Position numbers and translations under genes: made by a program. From Bacteroidales bacterium (GTDB taxonomy: Bacteria; Bacteroidota; Bacteroidia; Bacteroidales; UBA12077): a stretch of 11,842 bases of DNA. Positions within the stretch are counted from its first letter, which is position 1; each line of letters opens with the position of its first letter. Under the pieces are notes generated by a model. That model worked only from the letters and a program-made list of their open reading frames with translations. It was not told the origin of the DNA and ran no database searches. The stretch spans positions 1-11,842 of the forward strand of contig DAOWML010000035.1 of assembly GCA_030643125.1 (NCBI GenBank), read 5' to 3'. This document shows positions 1 through 7,747 of this stretch, in pieces.

Positions 1-45
1 AAAAACGTTCGTAGTGAAAATATGGTGTTAGAATTCCTAGATTAA
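1..45 (+). CDS. possible C-terminal end of an unidentified plus-strand gene (partial)
   Basis: The frame beginning at base 1 is open for 14 codons and ends with TAA at 43-45; the other two plus frames stop earlier. The visible peptide ends in MVLEFLD, which I do not recognise. If real, it is the tail of a gene starting left of the window and converging on the DUF5686 gene, with stop codons overlapping by three bases (42-44 against 43-45). Fourteen open codons can easily occur by chance, so this is only a possibility. Confidence 0.25.
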   Translation, partial: KNVRSENMVLEFLD

Positions 46-2504
46 AAAACAAATTGCACTAATATCCTTAAACCAAACTTCTCAATGTTATCATGATCTA
101 AATGTGTTAATCGCCACATAGCATCAACCCTGAAAATCTTAAAAATATTTTCGATCCCAACACTTGCTTCCATATAAGGTTCATTTAAGGAATATAAACC
201 CTCGGGATAATCCATAATACTTTCATGTCTGCTACTTAAATCACCAATTAAGCCTCTTGCAGAGATTACTTCACGCCATTTTAATTTTCGCATTAAAGGA
301 ATCTTATTTAAGAAAAAACCTTGAAAGTGATGCTCAACATAAAGACTAGCATATCTGTCACTTGCAAACTCGTAATAGTTCATCATATTAAAGGCATACT
401 TATAGAATGCGTAAGTTTCGTTTCCTTCATGTAATTTTAATAAAGGATAAGGAACCGTTCCAAATATTTGTCCGACATCTACAATATATTTGAAATATCC
501 AAGGGGGCTTACAGGAATTTTATGTGCTAAGTTTAAACTTAATTTGTAATATTCATAATCGCTTCCAAAAATATCTTTAAGGCCGGCAGTGAAGTGAAAG
601 TTAAAAACAGGATCGTCAGTACCAAGATTAATTCTTTCGAACTCGCCTCGTAAGTATTTTTCATTTTTAGCAAATCGAACATTAAGTATTATTTCGGATG
701 TTGTTACGTTATTATAAAATAATGTATCAACTGCAGTACTCTTATAAAATGGAATATATTCTGTTGGTTCAATACTCAAATAATTATAGGTTAACTTATT
801 TGAAAAACCCTGAAACCACTCTTTCTCAAAAGATGTTCTAAAATCTTTTACCATAGTAAGTTTGTAATTTGGATTTCTACGTAGTATTGAGGAGAATATA
901 TTATCTTCAGTTAAGGCATATGGGCTCTTTCCTAATTGCTGAATATCGTATGAGTATTGAGTTTCGAAAGTCATTCTTGGATTCTTATCGAACATATAAA
1001 TAAATCCCAAACCGTATTTAAAACGGTTGTCTTTTTCTCCATAAGCAACATGAGAATTTATCATTATTTTCGTACTAAAGTTATTACTTGTACGCCCACC
1101 TAATCGAATTCTGTTTCCTTCAATTTCATTAAAACTAAAAAGCTTATAATAAGGCCCAATTTCAAATAATCCGATTTCATAATAATACATGGCAAGCATT
1201 CCTACGAGTTTTTCATAGGTTCTGAAAATGGGAACTTGCTTTATGGAGTCAACCATTTTATATATTTCTTTTTCTTTAGGTGTAAGATTTATCGGTCGGT
1301 GTTTATTCCAATATTCTTCATCGTTAATTATTGCATTTTCCTGTACAATGACATTATCGTTTATTTTGGTTACATGTTCCGGCATTTCGGTATTAAATTT
1401 AATATCCATGTAATTAGTCGTTTTTTTACCAAAAAATCCAAGTGTTCGATCTGTGAGATTAAAATCGAAAAATAATTTTTCGTTTTTCAAAAACCATAAG
1501 CTGTCATCTACCGGAGCATATTCGTATTCGGCTACAAAATCATTTATGTAGTTTATGTTAATGTTTTTTGCCATCCGCATTTGTATTTTAACAATAGCAA
1601 AAGTGGTATCGTTAACCCAGAAATCACCACGAAAAGTACGCTCTTGTTTTCTTTTAGGGATAAAGGATAATTGATAACACCATTTATTTCCAATAAAAGC
1701 ACTATCTATTAGATAATATTTATAATATGTTAACCCAAAATCGGCAATAGGACTTACAAATCCTGGTTCAAAAACGCGCTGAAAATTCTCATAAATATTA
1801 AATTTCTGATACATTTTCCCGGTAAATTGAGATAAACTGGTATTTTCTATTCCCGAGATTTTAGTTGCTTTTATGATTTCTCTTTCTGTTTTTGGATTTT
1901 TATTAAAGTAGTAATCTGAAAAAGACTCGGTAATAAGAATAGGCAGATATGATTTCCCGGTTATTGCAGATGTATCAACATAATCGAAAATAAATTGAAA
2001 ATCACGTAAAAATCTTTGTTTTCGAAACTCTTCATCTACATTATTTACGTCGATTTCGACCTTGTTATAAAGTTTATAAGTATATGAATCAAATTTTCTG
2101 GGATTATGTTTTTCTTTATTTGCAATTATATTTCGAAGAATAGGATGTGCAGGATTTTCAGTTGGCAGAATAACAATCTCATCTAATTCAAATATATTGG
2201 CTTTTAGTGAAAAATTGATTTCTTGAAAATGATTTTTATCGACAAAATGCGATTGCTGTTTATAGCCTACAAAAGAAACAATAATAGAATCATAATAATT
2301 TCGTGTTTCAAGAAAATATTCACCATCAGTATTTGTAATTGTACCAATTGTTGAATTTTTAAAGGTTACATTAACAAAGGGGAGAGGTTCTAATGTAGCT
2401 GCATCTATGATTGTACCGCGAACTTTAGTAATTTGACCAAACGATAATGTCCCTTTTAACAGGAACACAATTATAATAATCCAAAATGGGAATTTATTTC
2501 TCAT
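42..2504 (-). CDS. DUF5686 outer-membrane protein with carboxypeptidase-regulatory-like N-terminal domain
   Basis: An 820-residue envelope protein. Residues 1-24 form a signal peptide: basic MRNK, a hydrophobic stretch with IIIIVFLL, and a probable cut near SFGQ, with no lipobox cysteine. Residues about 26-110 look like a carboxypeptidase-D regulatory-like beta-sandwich (VRGTIIDAATLEPLPFVNV, then DGEYFL and VSFVGY), the module also found at the front of SusC/TonB-dependent proteins. The rest resembles the DUF5686 family. The C-terminal half is rich in alternating aromatic strands and ends in FVF, as expected for an outer-membrane beta-barrel whose last residue is phenylalanine. The biochemical role of this family is not established; placement in the outer membrane is inferred. 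It is the last gene of the kpsF-tatC unit, 25 bp after the tatC stop. The ATG at 2504 is directly followed by the signal peptide, so the start is well supported. Confidence 0.9.
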   Translation of the reverse strand: MRNKFPFWIIIIVFLLKGTLSFGQITKVRGTIIDAATLEPLPFVNVTFKNSTIGTITNTDGEYFLETRNYYDSIIVSFVGYKQQSHFVDKNHFQEINFSLKANIFELDEIVILPTENPAHPILRNIIANKEKHNPRKFDSYTYKLYNKVEIDVNNVDEEFRKQRFLRDFQFIFDYVDTSAITGKSYLPILITESFSDYYFNKNPKTEREIIKATKISGIENTSLSQFTGKMYQKFNIYENFQRVFEPGFVSPIADFGLTYYKYYLIDSAFIGNKWCYQLSFIPKRKQERTFRGDFWVNDTTFAIVKIQMRMAKNININYINDFVAEYEYAPVDDSLWFLKNEKLFFDFNLTDRTLGFFGKKTTNYMDIKFNTEMPEHVTKINDNVIVQENAIINDEEYWNKHRPINLTPKEKEIYKMVDSIKQVPIFRTYEKLVGMLAMYYYEIGLFEIGPYYKLFSFNEIEGNRIRLGGRTSNNFSTKIMINSHVAYGEKDNRFKYGLGFIYMFDKNPRMTFETQYSYDIQQLGKSPYALTEDNIFSSILRRNPNYKLTMVKDFRTSFEKEWFQGFSNKLTYNYLSIEPTEYIPFYKSTAVDTLFYNNVTTSEIILNVRFAKNEKYLRGEFERINLGTDDPVFNFHFTAGLKDIFGSDYEYYKLSLNLAHKIPVSPLGYFKYIVDVGQIFGTVPYPLLKLHEGNETYAFYKYAFNMMNYYEFASDRYASLYVEHHFQGFFLNKIPLMRKLKWREVISARGLIGDLSSRHESIMDYPEGLYSLNEPYMEASVGIENIFKIFRVDAMWRLTHLDHDNIEKFGLRILVQFVF

Positions 2505-2529
2505 TATTTTGACATCTAAAACAATAAAT

Positions 2530-3345
2530 TTAAAGCTTTGTTCTTAATTTATGTTCTCTATTAACGATTTTTTTGGAAATTATTATTCCTGCCTCGTAAA
2601 GTATTATAAGTGGAAATGTAACAAGAATCAGGCTGAAGATATCAGGAGGAGTGATTGTTGCTGCCAAAATTAAAATAACGATTATAGAATGGCGTCGATA
2701 TTTTTTAAGGAATTCAGGTGTTACCAGTCCGGCTTTACTTAAAAAGTATATTAAAACAGGAAGTTCAAAAGTTACTCCTGCAGCAAGTGTAACGGATATT
2801 ACGGTTCCAATATAGGATTTTAAATTAATTTGATTAACGACCTGATCACTTACATTATATGAGCCTAAAAAATGAATTGACAAAGGAGCAATTATAAAAT
2901 AACCAAACAGCACTCCGGTTAAGAAAAGTAATGAACTAATTGACACAGCTCCTCGCGTATGTTTAGCTTCATTTTCATGTAGTGCAGGTTTAATAAAGCG
3001 CCAAAACTCCCAAAATATATATGGAAAACCAATAATTATACCTGCAAATATAGACGTAGTAATGTGCATAGTAAATTGACCTGCCATTTTAATACTAATT
3101 AACTGAAAAGGTTCTGAATTTATGCAGAGTTTAGGGATATCAACCCTTTGACCTAAAAGACATAAGAGTTTGTTTGTATAAAAGTCAGGGTTTTTAGGAG
3201 CAAGAATTATTTTATCGAAAACAATTTCGTGAAATATAAAAGCTGCGATAGCAATAATAATAACTGCAGAAAAAGCACGAATCAAATGCCATCTTAATTC
3301 TTCAAGATGTTCAAGAAAACTCATATTATTTCCTTCAGAAGACAT
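2530..3345 (-). CDS. tatC: TatC, Sec-independent protein translocase subunit
   Basis: TatC is the inner-membrane receptor of the twin-arginine pathway, which exports folded proteins carrying an RR signal peptide. The 271-residue product has the expected six hydrophobic segments (about 21-40, 93-115, 132-158, 178-203, 218-233 and 236-255). Hallmarks are the N-terminal cytoplasmic HLEELR (13-18), the loop FWEFWRFIKPALHENE (111-126) with the conserved glutamate, FELPV (193-197), and TPPD (232-235) before the last helix. The first periplasmic loop, about residues 45-92, is fairly long and holds two cysteines (62 and 74). The gene lies 3 bp after the kpsF stop and 25 bp before the DUF5686 gene, so it is probably co-transcribed. 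The start could instead be Met8 (base 3324), which sits just after AAGGAA, a rare Shine-Dalgarno-like sequence here. No tatA or tatB gene is in the window. Confidence 0.96.
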   Translation of the reverse strand: MSSEGNNMSFLEHLEELRWHLIRAFSAVIIIAIAAFIFHEIVFDKIILAPKNPDFYTNKLLCLLGQRVDIPKLCINSEPFQLISIKMAGQFTMHITTSIFAGIIIGFPYIFWEFWRFIKPALHENEAKHTRGAVSISSLLFLTGVLFGYFIIAPLSIHFLGSYNVSDQVVNQINLKSYIGTVISVTLAAGVTFELPVLIYFLSKAGLVTPEFLKKYRRHSIIVILILAATITPPDIFSLILVTFPLIILYEAGIIISKKIVNREHKLRTKL

Positions 3346-3348
3346 CTT

Positions 3349-4305
3349 TTATACAATCCCTTCTCTCAAAATATCATGTAAATGAACCATGCCAATATAT
3401 TTGTCTTTTTGTACTACTACAAGTTGGGTAATATTATTGTTTTCCATTAAATGAAAAGCATTTATAGCAAGTTCATCCTTGTTTACAGTCTTTGGATCCT
3501 TCGACATAATATCTTTGGCTGTTAAATTTTCGAATGAATCATGTTTTTGAAGCATACGTCTGATATCACCATCTGTAACTATTCCAAGAACTTTATCTGA
3601 CTTGTCTAAAACAACAGTTGCTCCAAGGCGTTTTGAACTTATCTCGATTATTACATTTTTTACATTTTCATTTTCAGTAACCTTAGGAACTTCATTGTTT
3701 TTATACAAGTCGTTAACACGCATGTAAAGTTTTTTACCTAAAGCTCCGCCAGGATGAAATTTCGCAAAATCTTCACTTGAAAATCCACGGTATTCTAGTA
3801 AGCATATGGCAAGAGCATCCCCAATTACAAGCTGTGCTGTAGTACTGTTTGTTGGAGCAAGATTATTGGGGCAGGCTTCTTTATCGATAGTTGATTTTAA
3901 AACATAATCGGATTGTTTTCCTAAAAATGAATCTATATTAGACACCATTCCAATCAAAGTATTCCCTCTGCTTCTAATTAGCGGAACAAGTACTTTTATT
4001 TCGGGAGTATTTCCACTTTTTGAAATGCAAATAATTATATCATCCTCCTGAATAATTCCTAAATCTCCATGTATAGCGTCAGCAGCATGCATGAAAATTG
4101 CAGGAGTACCTGTTGAGTTTAAAGTGGCAACAATTTTTTGAGAAATATTAGCGCTTTTCCCAATACCAGTAACAATAACTCTGCCTTTACTTTGATATAT
4201 GGTTTTTACAGTCTTTTCAAAATCCTGATCAATGTAATCAGCTAATCTCCTGATAGATTCAGATTCCTGTAAAATTGTATTTTTAGCTAATTCGAGAATA
4301 TTCAT
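3349..4305 (-). CDS. kdsD: KpsF/GutQ family arabinose-5-phosphate isomerase (SIS plus two CBS domains)
   Basis: Members of this family interconvert D-ribulose 5-phosphate and D-arabinose 5-phosphate, the first committed step to Kdo for lipopolysaccharide or capsule. From the ATG at 4305 the protein has 318 residues. The SIS domain (about 1-195) contains TGIGKS (46-51), HAADAIHGDLG (73-83), ISKSGNTPE (94-102), APTNSTT (150-156) and FHPGGALGKKL (183-193). Its histidine H184 lies in the HPGGALG motif that carries the catalytic histidine in E. coli KdsD. Two CBS domains follow, about 200-255 (GIVTDGDIRR) and 264-318 (GMVHLHDIL). An in-frame ATG at 4338 would add 11 residues; I prefer MNILELAK because family members usually begin there. 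It heads the unit with tatC (3 bp apart) and the DUF5686 gene. The isomerase call is strong; assignment to Kdo rather than another sugar branch is inferred. Confidence 0.93.
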   Translation of the reverse strand: MNILELAKNTILQESESIRRLADYIDQDFEKTVKTIYQSKGRVIVTGIGKSANISQKIVATLNSTGTPAIFMHAADAIHGDLGIIQEDDIIICISKSGNTPEIKVLVPLIRSRGNTLIGMVSNIDSFLGKQSDYVLKSTIDKEACPNNLAPTNSTTAQLVIGDALAICLLEYRGFSSEDFAKFHPGGALGKKLYMRVNDLYKNNEVPKVTENENVKNVIIEISSKRLGATVVLDKSDKVLGIVTDGDIRRMLQKHDSFENLTAKDIMSKDPKTVNKDELAINAFHLMENNNITQLVVVQKDKYIGMVHLHDILREGIV

Positions 4306-4400
4306 GTGTAAATAGTTTAAGATTCCGATATTAATCAAAAAGTATATAAAAATGTCGGATTTAATATATTGATTTTAAAAAAATATTGTAAATTTATATA

Positions 4401-4431
4401 CAAATGTATTTATTTTTAAGATAAACACAGA
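4401..4431 (-). promoter_or_regulatory. predicted promoter of the kpsF-tatC-DUF5686 unit
   Basis: Read on the minus strand, TACATTTG (4408-4401) is a perfect match to the Bacteroidota -7 element TAnnTTTG. TCTG (4431-4428), three of four matches to the -33 TTTG, lies exactly 19 nt upstream. Transcription would begin near 4396, leaving about 90 nt of leader before the ATG at 4305. The left arm of a dyad (4421-4429) overlaps the -33 end, so a regulator binding there could affect this promoter. Confidence 0.5.
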
Positions 4432-4480
4432 AGGTTTCGTTTTAAAACATGTTTTAAAAATAAATTAAAAGTGTGTTTAT
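4421..4480. repeat. nested dyad symmetry with a perfect 20-bp palindrome, operator-like
   Basis: The 20-bp sequence TTTTAAAACATGTTTTAAAA at 4440-4459 equals its own reverse complement. It is flanked by a perfect 9-bp inverted pair, ATAAACACA (4421-4429) and TGTGTTTAT (4472-4480), whose centre is only one base from that of the palindrome. A further 12-bp inverted pair, ATTTATTTTTAA (4408-4419) and TTAAAAATAAAT (4454-4465), overlaps it. The block lies between the divergent starts of kpsF and recQ and touches the predicted kpsF promoter. It could be a regulator-binding site or a cruciform-prone element; AT-richness makes some symmetry expected by chance. Confidence 0.5.
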
Positions 4481-4506
4481 TCAGATTTTTTTATTTTATT
4501 TTATAA

Positions 4507-4539
4507 ATTGACCTAAATCGTTTTATTATAATATATTGT
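4507..4539 (+). promoter_or_regulatory. weak candidate promoter of recQ
   Basis: ATTG (4507-4510) is followed after 21 nt by TATATTGT (4532-4539), six or fewer matches to TAnnTTTG. Transcription would then start almost at the ATG (4545). No better match was found in the divergent region on this strand, so the call is tentative. Confidence 0.2.
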
Positions 4540-4544
4540 TTAGC

Positions 4545-6740
4545 ATGAGTGTAGGAGCTGATATTTCATTAAAAGATAACCTGAAAAAATATTTTGGATT
4601 TGATGCATTTAAAGGCAACCAGGAGGTTGTTATAAGAAATGTACTTGAAGGTAACGATTCATTTGTTTTAATGCCAACCGGAGGTGGCAAATCATTATGT
4701 TATCAATTGCCCTCCTTAATTATGGACGGAACAGCAATTGTTATATCTCCGCTTATTGCATTAATGAAAAATCAGGTAGATGCAATGCGTGGGTTTAGTA
4801 CAGAAGAAGGGATAGCACATTTTCTTAATTCTTCTCTGACAAAAACTCAAATGCAAAAAGTAAAACAAGATGTTAAGGATGGTAAAACAAAGTTGCTCTA
4901 TGTAGCACCGGAATCACTTACTAAAGAGGAAAATATTTTATTCTTGAAACAAATAAAAATTTCCTTTTATGCAGTTGATGAGGCGCATTGTATTTCGGAA
5001 TGGGGTCACGATTTCAGACCTGAATACAGACGTATCCGACCCATAATAAACAAAATTGGACTTGCTCCCTTAATTGCATTAACTGCCACAGCAACACCTA
5101 AAGTACAAAGCGATATTCAGAAAAATCTGGATATGCTGAAAGCAAATGTTTTTATATCTTCTTTTAACAGGGCTAATCTGTATTACGAAGTTCGCCCAAA
5201 AGTTAATGCAGCTAAAGAGATTATCAAATTTATAAAAAACAACTCCGGGAAATCGGGAATAATTTATTGTTTAAGCAGAAAGAAAGTTGAGGAACTTGCC
5301 GAGATTTTAAAGGTAAACGGAATAAAAGTTTTACCGTATCATGCAGGAATGGATGCTGCAACACGTAGTCAGAATCAGGACAGATTCCTTATGGAAGATG
5401 TTGATGTAATTGTTGCAACTATTGCATTTGGTATGGGTATTGATAAACCTGATGTTCGGTTCGTAATTCATTACGATATTCCCAAAAGTCTTGAAGGTTA
5501 TTACCAGGAAACAGGTCGGGCAGGTCGTGATGGTGGCGAAGGGAAATGTTTAACGTTTTATAGCTATAAAGATATTCAGAAGCTTGAAAAATTTATGCAG
5601 GGAAAACCTTTAGCAGAGCAGGAAATAGGAAAGCAATTGTTATTGGAAACTGTAGCATATGCTGAAACTGCTGTTTGCCGAAGGAAAATATTATTGCATT
5701 ATTTTGGAGAAGAATATCATATTGAAAATTGTGAAAATTGTGATAACTGTAATCATCCAAAAGAGCAATTCGAAGGGCAAGATGATGTTGTTTTGGCTTT
5801 AGATACAATTATAGCTGTTAAAGAAAAATTCAAATCAGAGCATGTTGCAAATGTACTTGCAGGAGTTAAAAATACAGTTATTAAATCGTATAAACATCAT
5901 GAGCTGGATGTTTTTGGCGAAGGTTCGAAAGAAGATCCAAAATATTGGAATGCCGTTTTAAGACAAGCACTTGTGGTTGGTTTTATTGACAAGGATATTG
6001 AAAATTATGGATTGTTAAGTGTTAATGAGACAGGTAGAAAGTTTATTAAAAATCCAAGGTCATTTACTTTAACAAAGGATCATGATTATGAATCTTCTGA
6101 TGATGAGATGGATACTAAGTCGGGGGCGGGGAAAACTGCTGCCTTAGATACAGAACTCTCTAATATTTTAAAGGACTTAAGGAAGAAGGTAGCAAAAGAT
6201 TTGAATCTCCCTCCATTTGTAATATTTCAGGATCCGTCAATTGAAGATATGGCCATTCAATATCCGATTACTTTAGAAGAAATGCAGCAAATTGCCGGGG
6301 TTGGTGCAGGTAAGGCTCAAAAATACGGTAAGGAATTTGTTGAGTTAATAAAAAAATATGTTGAGGAGAAAGAAATTATCCGGCCAATGGATATGGTTGT
6401 TAAATCGGTTGTGAATAAATCAGGGATGAAGGTTTATATTATCCAAAGCATTGACCGACAAATATCTTTAAAGGATTTGGCCGATGCTAAGGGTTTGGAA
6501 ATGTTTCAATTGCTCGAGGAAATTGAATCAATTGTTCAGTCTGGAACTAAATTAAATATTGATTATTATATCAATGATACTATTGATGAAGATAAGCAGG
6601 AAGATATTTACGAATATTTCCGGGAAGAGGCTGAAACAGAATCTATTGACGCTGCTCTTGAAGAACTTGGAGAAGATGAGTATTCGGAGGAGGAAATCAG
6701 GTTAATAAGAATTAAATTTTTCTCTGAACTAGGAAATTAA
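4545..6740 (+). CDS. recQ: ATP-dependent DNA helicase RecQ, long Bacteroidota form
   Basis: RecQ is a 3'-to-5' DNA helicase used in recombinational repair and replication-fork processing. From the ATG at 4545 the product has 731 residues. Visible motifs are FKGNQ (motif 0, about 22-26), Walker A MPTGGGKS (43-50), DEAH (145-148) followed by the aromatic-rich loop SEWGHDFRPEY, TATATP (180-185), and QETGRAGRDG (321-330). Zinc-binding cysteines are C378, C396, C399 and C402 (CRRKILLHYF, NCENCDNC). A winged-helix region (about 405-510) and an HRDC domain (about 535-610) follow. A further acidic tail of about 115 residues contains a helix-turn-helix-like segment (ISLKDLADAKGLEMFQLLEE), as in other Bacteroidota RecQ proteins; E. 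coli RecQ is about 610 residues. A TTG at 4536 is in frame, but the ATG is preferred. It ends in its own terminator. Confidence 0.97.
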   Translation: MSVGADISLKDNLKKYFGFDAFKGNQEVVIRNVLEGNDSFVLMPTGGGKSLCYQLPSLIMDGTAIVISPLIALMKNQVDAMRGFSTEEGIAHFLNSSLTKTQMQKVKQDVKDGKTKLLYVAPESLTKEENILFLKQIKISFYAVDEAHCISEWGHDFRPEYRRIRPIINKIGLAPLIALTATATPKVQSDIQKNLDMLKANVFISSFNRANLYYEVRPKVNAAKEIIKFIKNNSGKSGIIYCLSRKKVEELAEILKVNGIKVLPYHAGMDAATRSQNQDRFLMEDVDVIVATIAFGMGIDKPDVRFVIHYDIPKSLEGYYQETGRAGRDGGEGKCLTFYSYKDIQKLEKFMQGKPLAEQEIGKQLLLETVAYAETAVCRRKILLHYFGEEYHIENCENCDNCNHPKEQFEGQDDVVLALDTIIAVKEKFKSEHVANVLAGVKNTVIKSYKHHELDVFGEGSKEDPKYWNAVLRQALVVGFIDKDIENYGLLSVNETGRKFIKNPRSFTLTKDHDYESSDDEMDTKSGAGKTAALDTELSNILKDLRKKVAKDLNLPPFVIFQDPSIEDMAIQYPITLEEMQQIAGVGAGKAQKYGKEFVELIKKYVEEKEIIRPMDMVVKSVVNKSGMKVYIIQSIDRQISLKDLADAKGLEMFQLLEEIESIVQSGTKLNIDYYINDTIDEDKQEDIYEYFREEAETESIDAALEELGEDEYSEEEIRLIRIKFFSELGN

Positions 6741-6748
6741 ATTAATTT

Positions 6749-6779
6749 ATTGATTTGCACTAAAAAAATGATAACTTGG
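6749..6779 (+). promoter_or_regulatory. candidate promoter of the ABC exporter genes
   Basis: ATTG (6749-6752), 19 nt, then TAACTTGG (6772-6779), which matches TAnnTTTG except at one position. Transcription would start near 6784, inside the stem of the recQ terminator, so the new transcript could not form the full hairpin. The ABC ATPase start is about 48 nt further on. The spacing is good but the short motifs are common in AT-rich DNA. Confidence 0.35.
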
Positions 6780-6781
6780 CT

Positions 6782-6805
6782 GGGATGTAAAAGCATCCCT
6801 TTTTT
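6782..6805 (+). terminator. intrinsic terminator of recQ
   Basis: The stem GGGATG (6782-6787) pairs with CATCCC (6794-6799) around the six bases TAAAAG, whose ends may add a T-G wobble pair. Six T residues (6800-6805) follow immediately. The structure lies 42 bp after the recQ stop and is a good rho-independent terminator on the plus strand. Confidence 0.85.
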
Positions 6806-6831
6806 AATTAACCAGATAAATAATAGAATTT

Positions 6832-7719
6832 GTGGAAACAATATTAAAAATAAACAATCTTAGTAAAAATTACGGGAATATTCAGGCTATTCGAAATGTA
6901 TCTTTTGAAGTAAATAAAGGAGAAGTTTATGGCATTCTGGGACCTAATGGAAGTGGAAAAACTACAACTTTAGCTGTTGTTTTAGGAATCCTAAACGCAA
7001 ATGGAGGTAGTTATCAATGGTTTGATGAACCTTTTACTAAACTCGCCCGTCGCAGAATTGGTTCTTTGATAGAAACTCCCAATTTTTATCCTTACCTAAC
7101 ATTGTGGGAAAATTTAAAAATTGTTGCAAAAATTAAAGATGCTCCTGATGAAGATATTAATCATGCTCTGGGCGTAGCAAATCTTCTAAAAAGAAAACAC
7201 ACTAATTTTGGGCATTTGTCACTTGGCATGAAACAGCGAATGTCAATGGCTTCGGTTCTTATTGGTAATCCGGAAGTTTTGGTTCTGGATGAACCAACAA
7301 ATGGTTTGGATCCTGAAGGATTTGCAGAAGTAAGAAATATTATTCAATCGCAGGCAAAAGAAGGTAAAACGATCATAATAGCCAGTCATATTCTTGACGA
7401 AGTTGAGAAAGTTTGTTCACATGTTGCAATCTTAAAATCAGGCGAATTAATCGCAAATGGCAGGGTAGGAGAATTATTATCTTCAGATGAAACGGTGTTT
7501 ATACAATCGGAAAGAATGGATGAACTCGTTGAGGTGTTAAATGATTCTGAATTAACAAGTAAGGTTTATATGGTTGAAAATGACTTAGCTGTAGTTTTAA
7601 ATACTAATTTTAAATCAGCAGATTTGAGTAAATTTTGTTTTGAAAAAGGATTTCCTCTTTCAAAAATTGCGATTAAAAAGCAGAGTTTAGAAGATCAGTT
7701 TTTAGAATTAGTCAAATAA
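6832..7719 (+). CDS. ABC exporter ATP-binding protein, BcrA/NatA-like
   Basis: A 295-residue cytoplasmic ATPase that powers the ABC-2 permease encoded 28 bp downstream. Seen in order: Walker A GPNGSGKTT (37-45), Q-loop region SLIETP (78-83) with glutamate in place of glutamine, signature LSLGM (129-133) instead of LSGGQ, Walker B VLVLDEP (149-155), D-loop NGLD (157-160) and the switch histidine in ASH (184-186). The IETP and LSLGM variants are typical of the bacitracin/lantibiotic-resistance (BcrA-type) and multidrug branch. Residues after about 220 form a C-terminal regulatory region. The substrate cannot be read from the sequence; drug, peptide or lipid export are all possible. The start is GTG (6832), because METILKINNLSKNYG matches the family's usual N-terminus and no in-frame ATG lies nearby. 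Confidence 0.93.
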   Translation: METILKINNLSKNYGNIQAIRNVSFEVNKGEVYGILGPNGSGKTTTLAVVLGILNANGGSYQWFDEPFTKLARRRIGSLIETPNFYPYLTLWENLKIVAKIKDAPDEDINHALGVANLLKRKHTNFGHLSLGMKQRMSMASVLIGNPEVLVLDEPTNGLDPEGFAEVRNIIQSQAKEGKTIIIASHILDEVEKVCSHVAILKSGELIANGRVGELLSSDETVFIQSERMDELVEVLNDSELTSKVYMVENDLAVVLNTNFKSADLSKFCFEKGFPLSKIAIKKQSLEDQFLELVK

Positions 7720-7747
7720 AATAAATACCCGAATTAATTTATATAAA

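Noticed and set aside
1228..1475. Two short plus-strand open frames inside the DUF5686 gene
   Set aside because: They lie antisense to a clear coding gene, resemble nothing and arise from its AT-rich sequence.
4536..4544. TTG at 4536 as the recQ start
   Set aside because: It adds only three residues; the ATG at 4545 is a stronger start and fits the family N-terminus.
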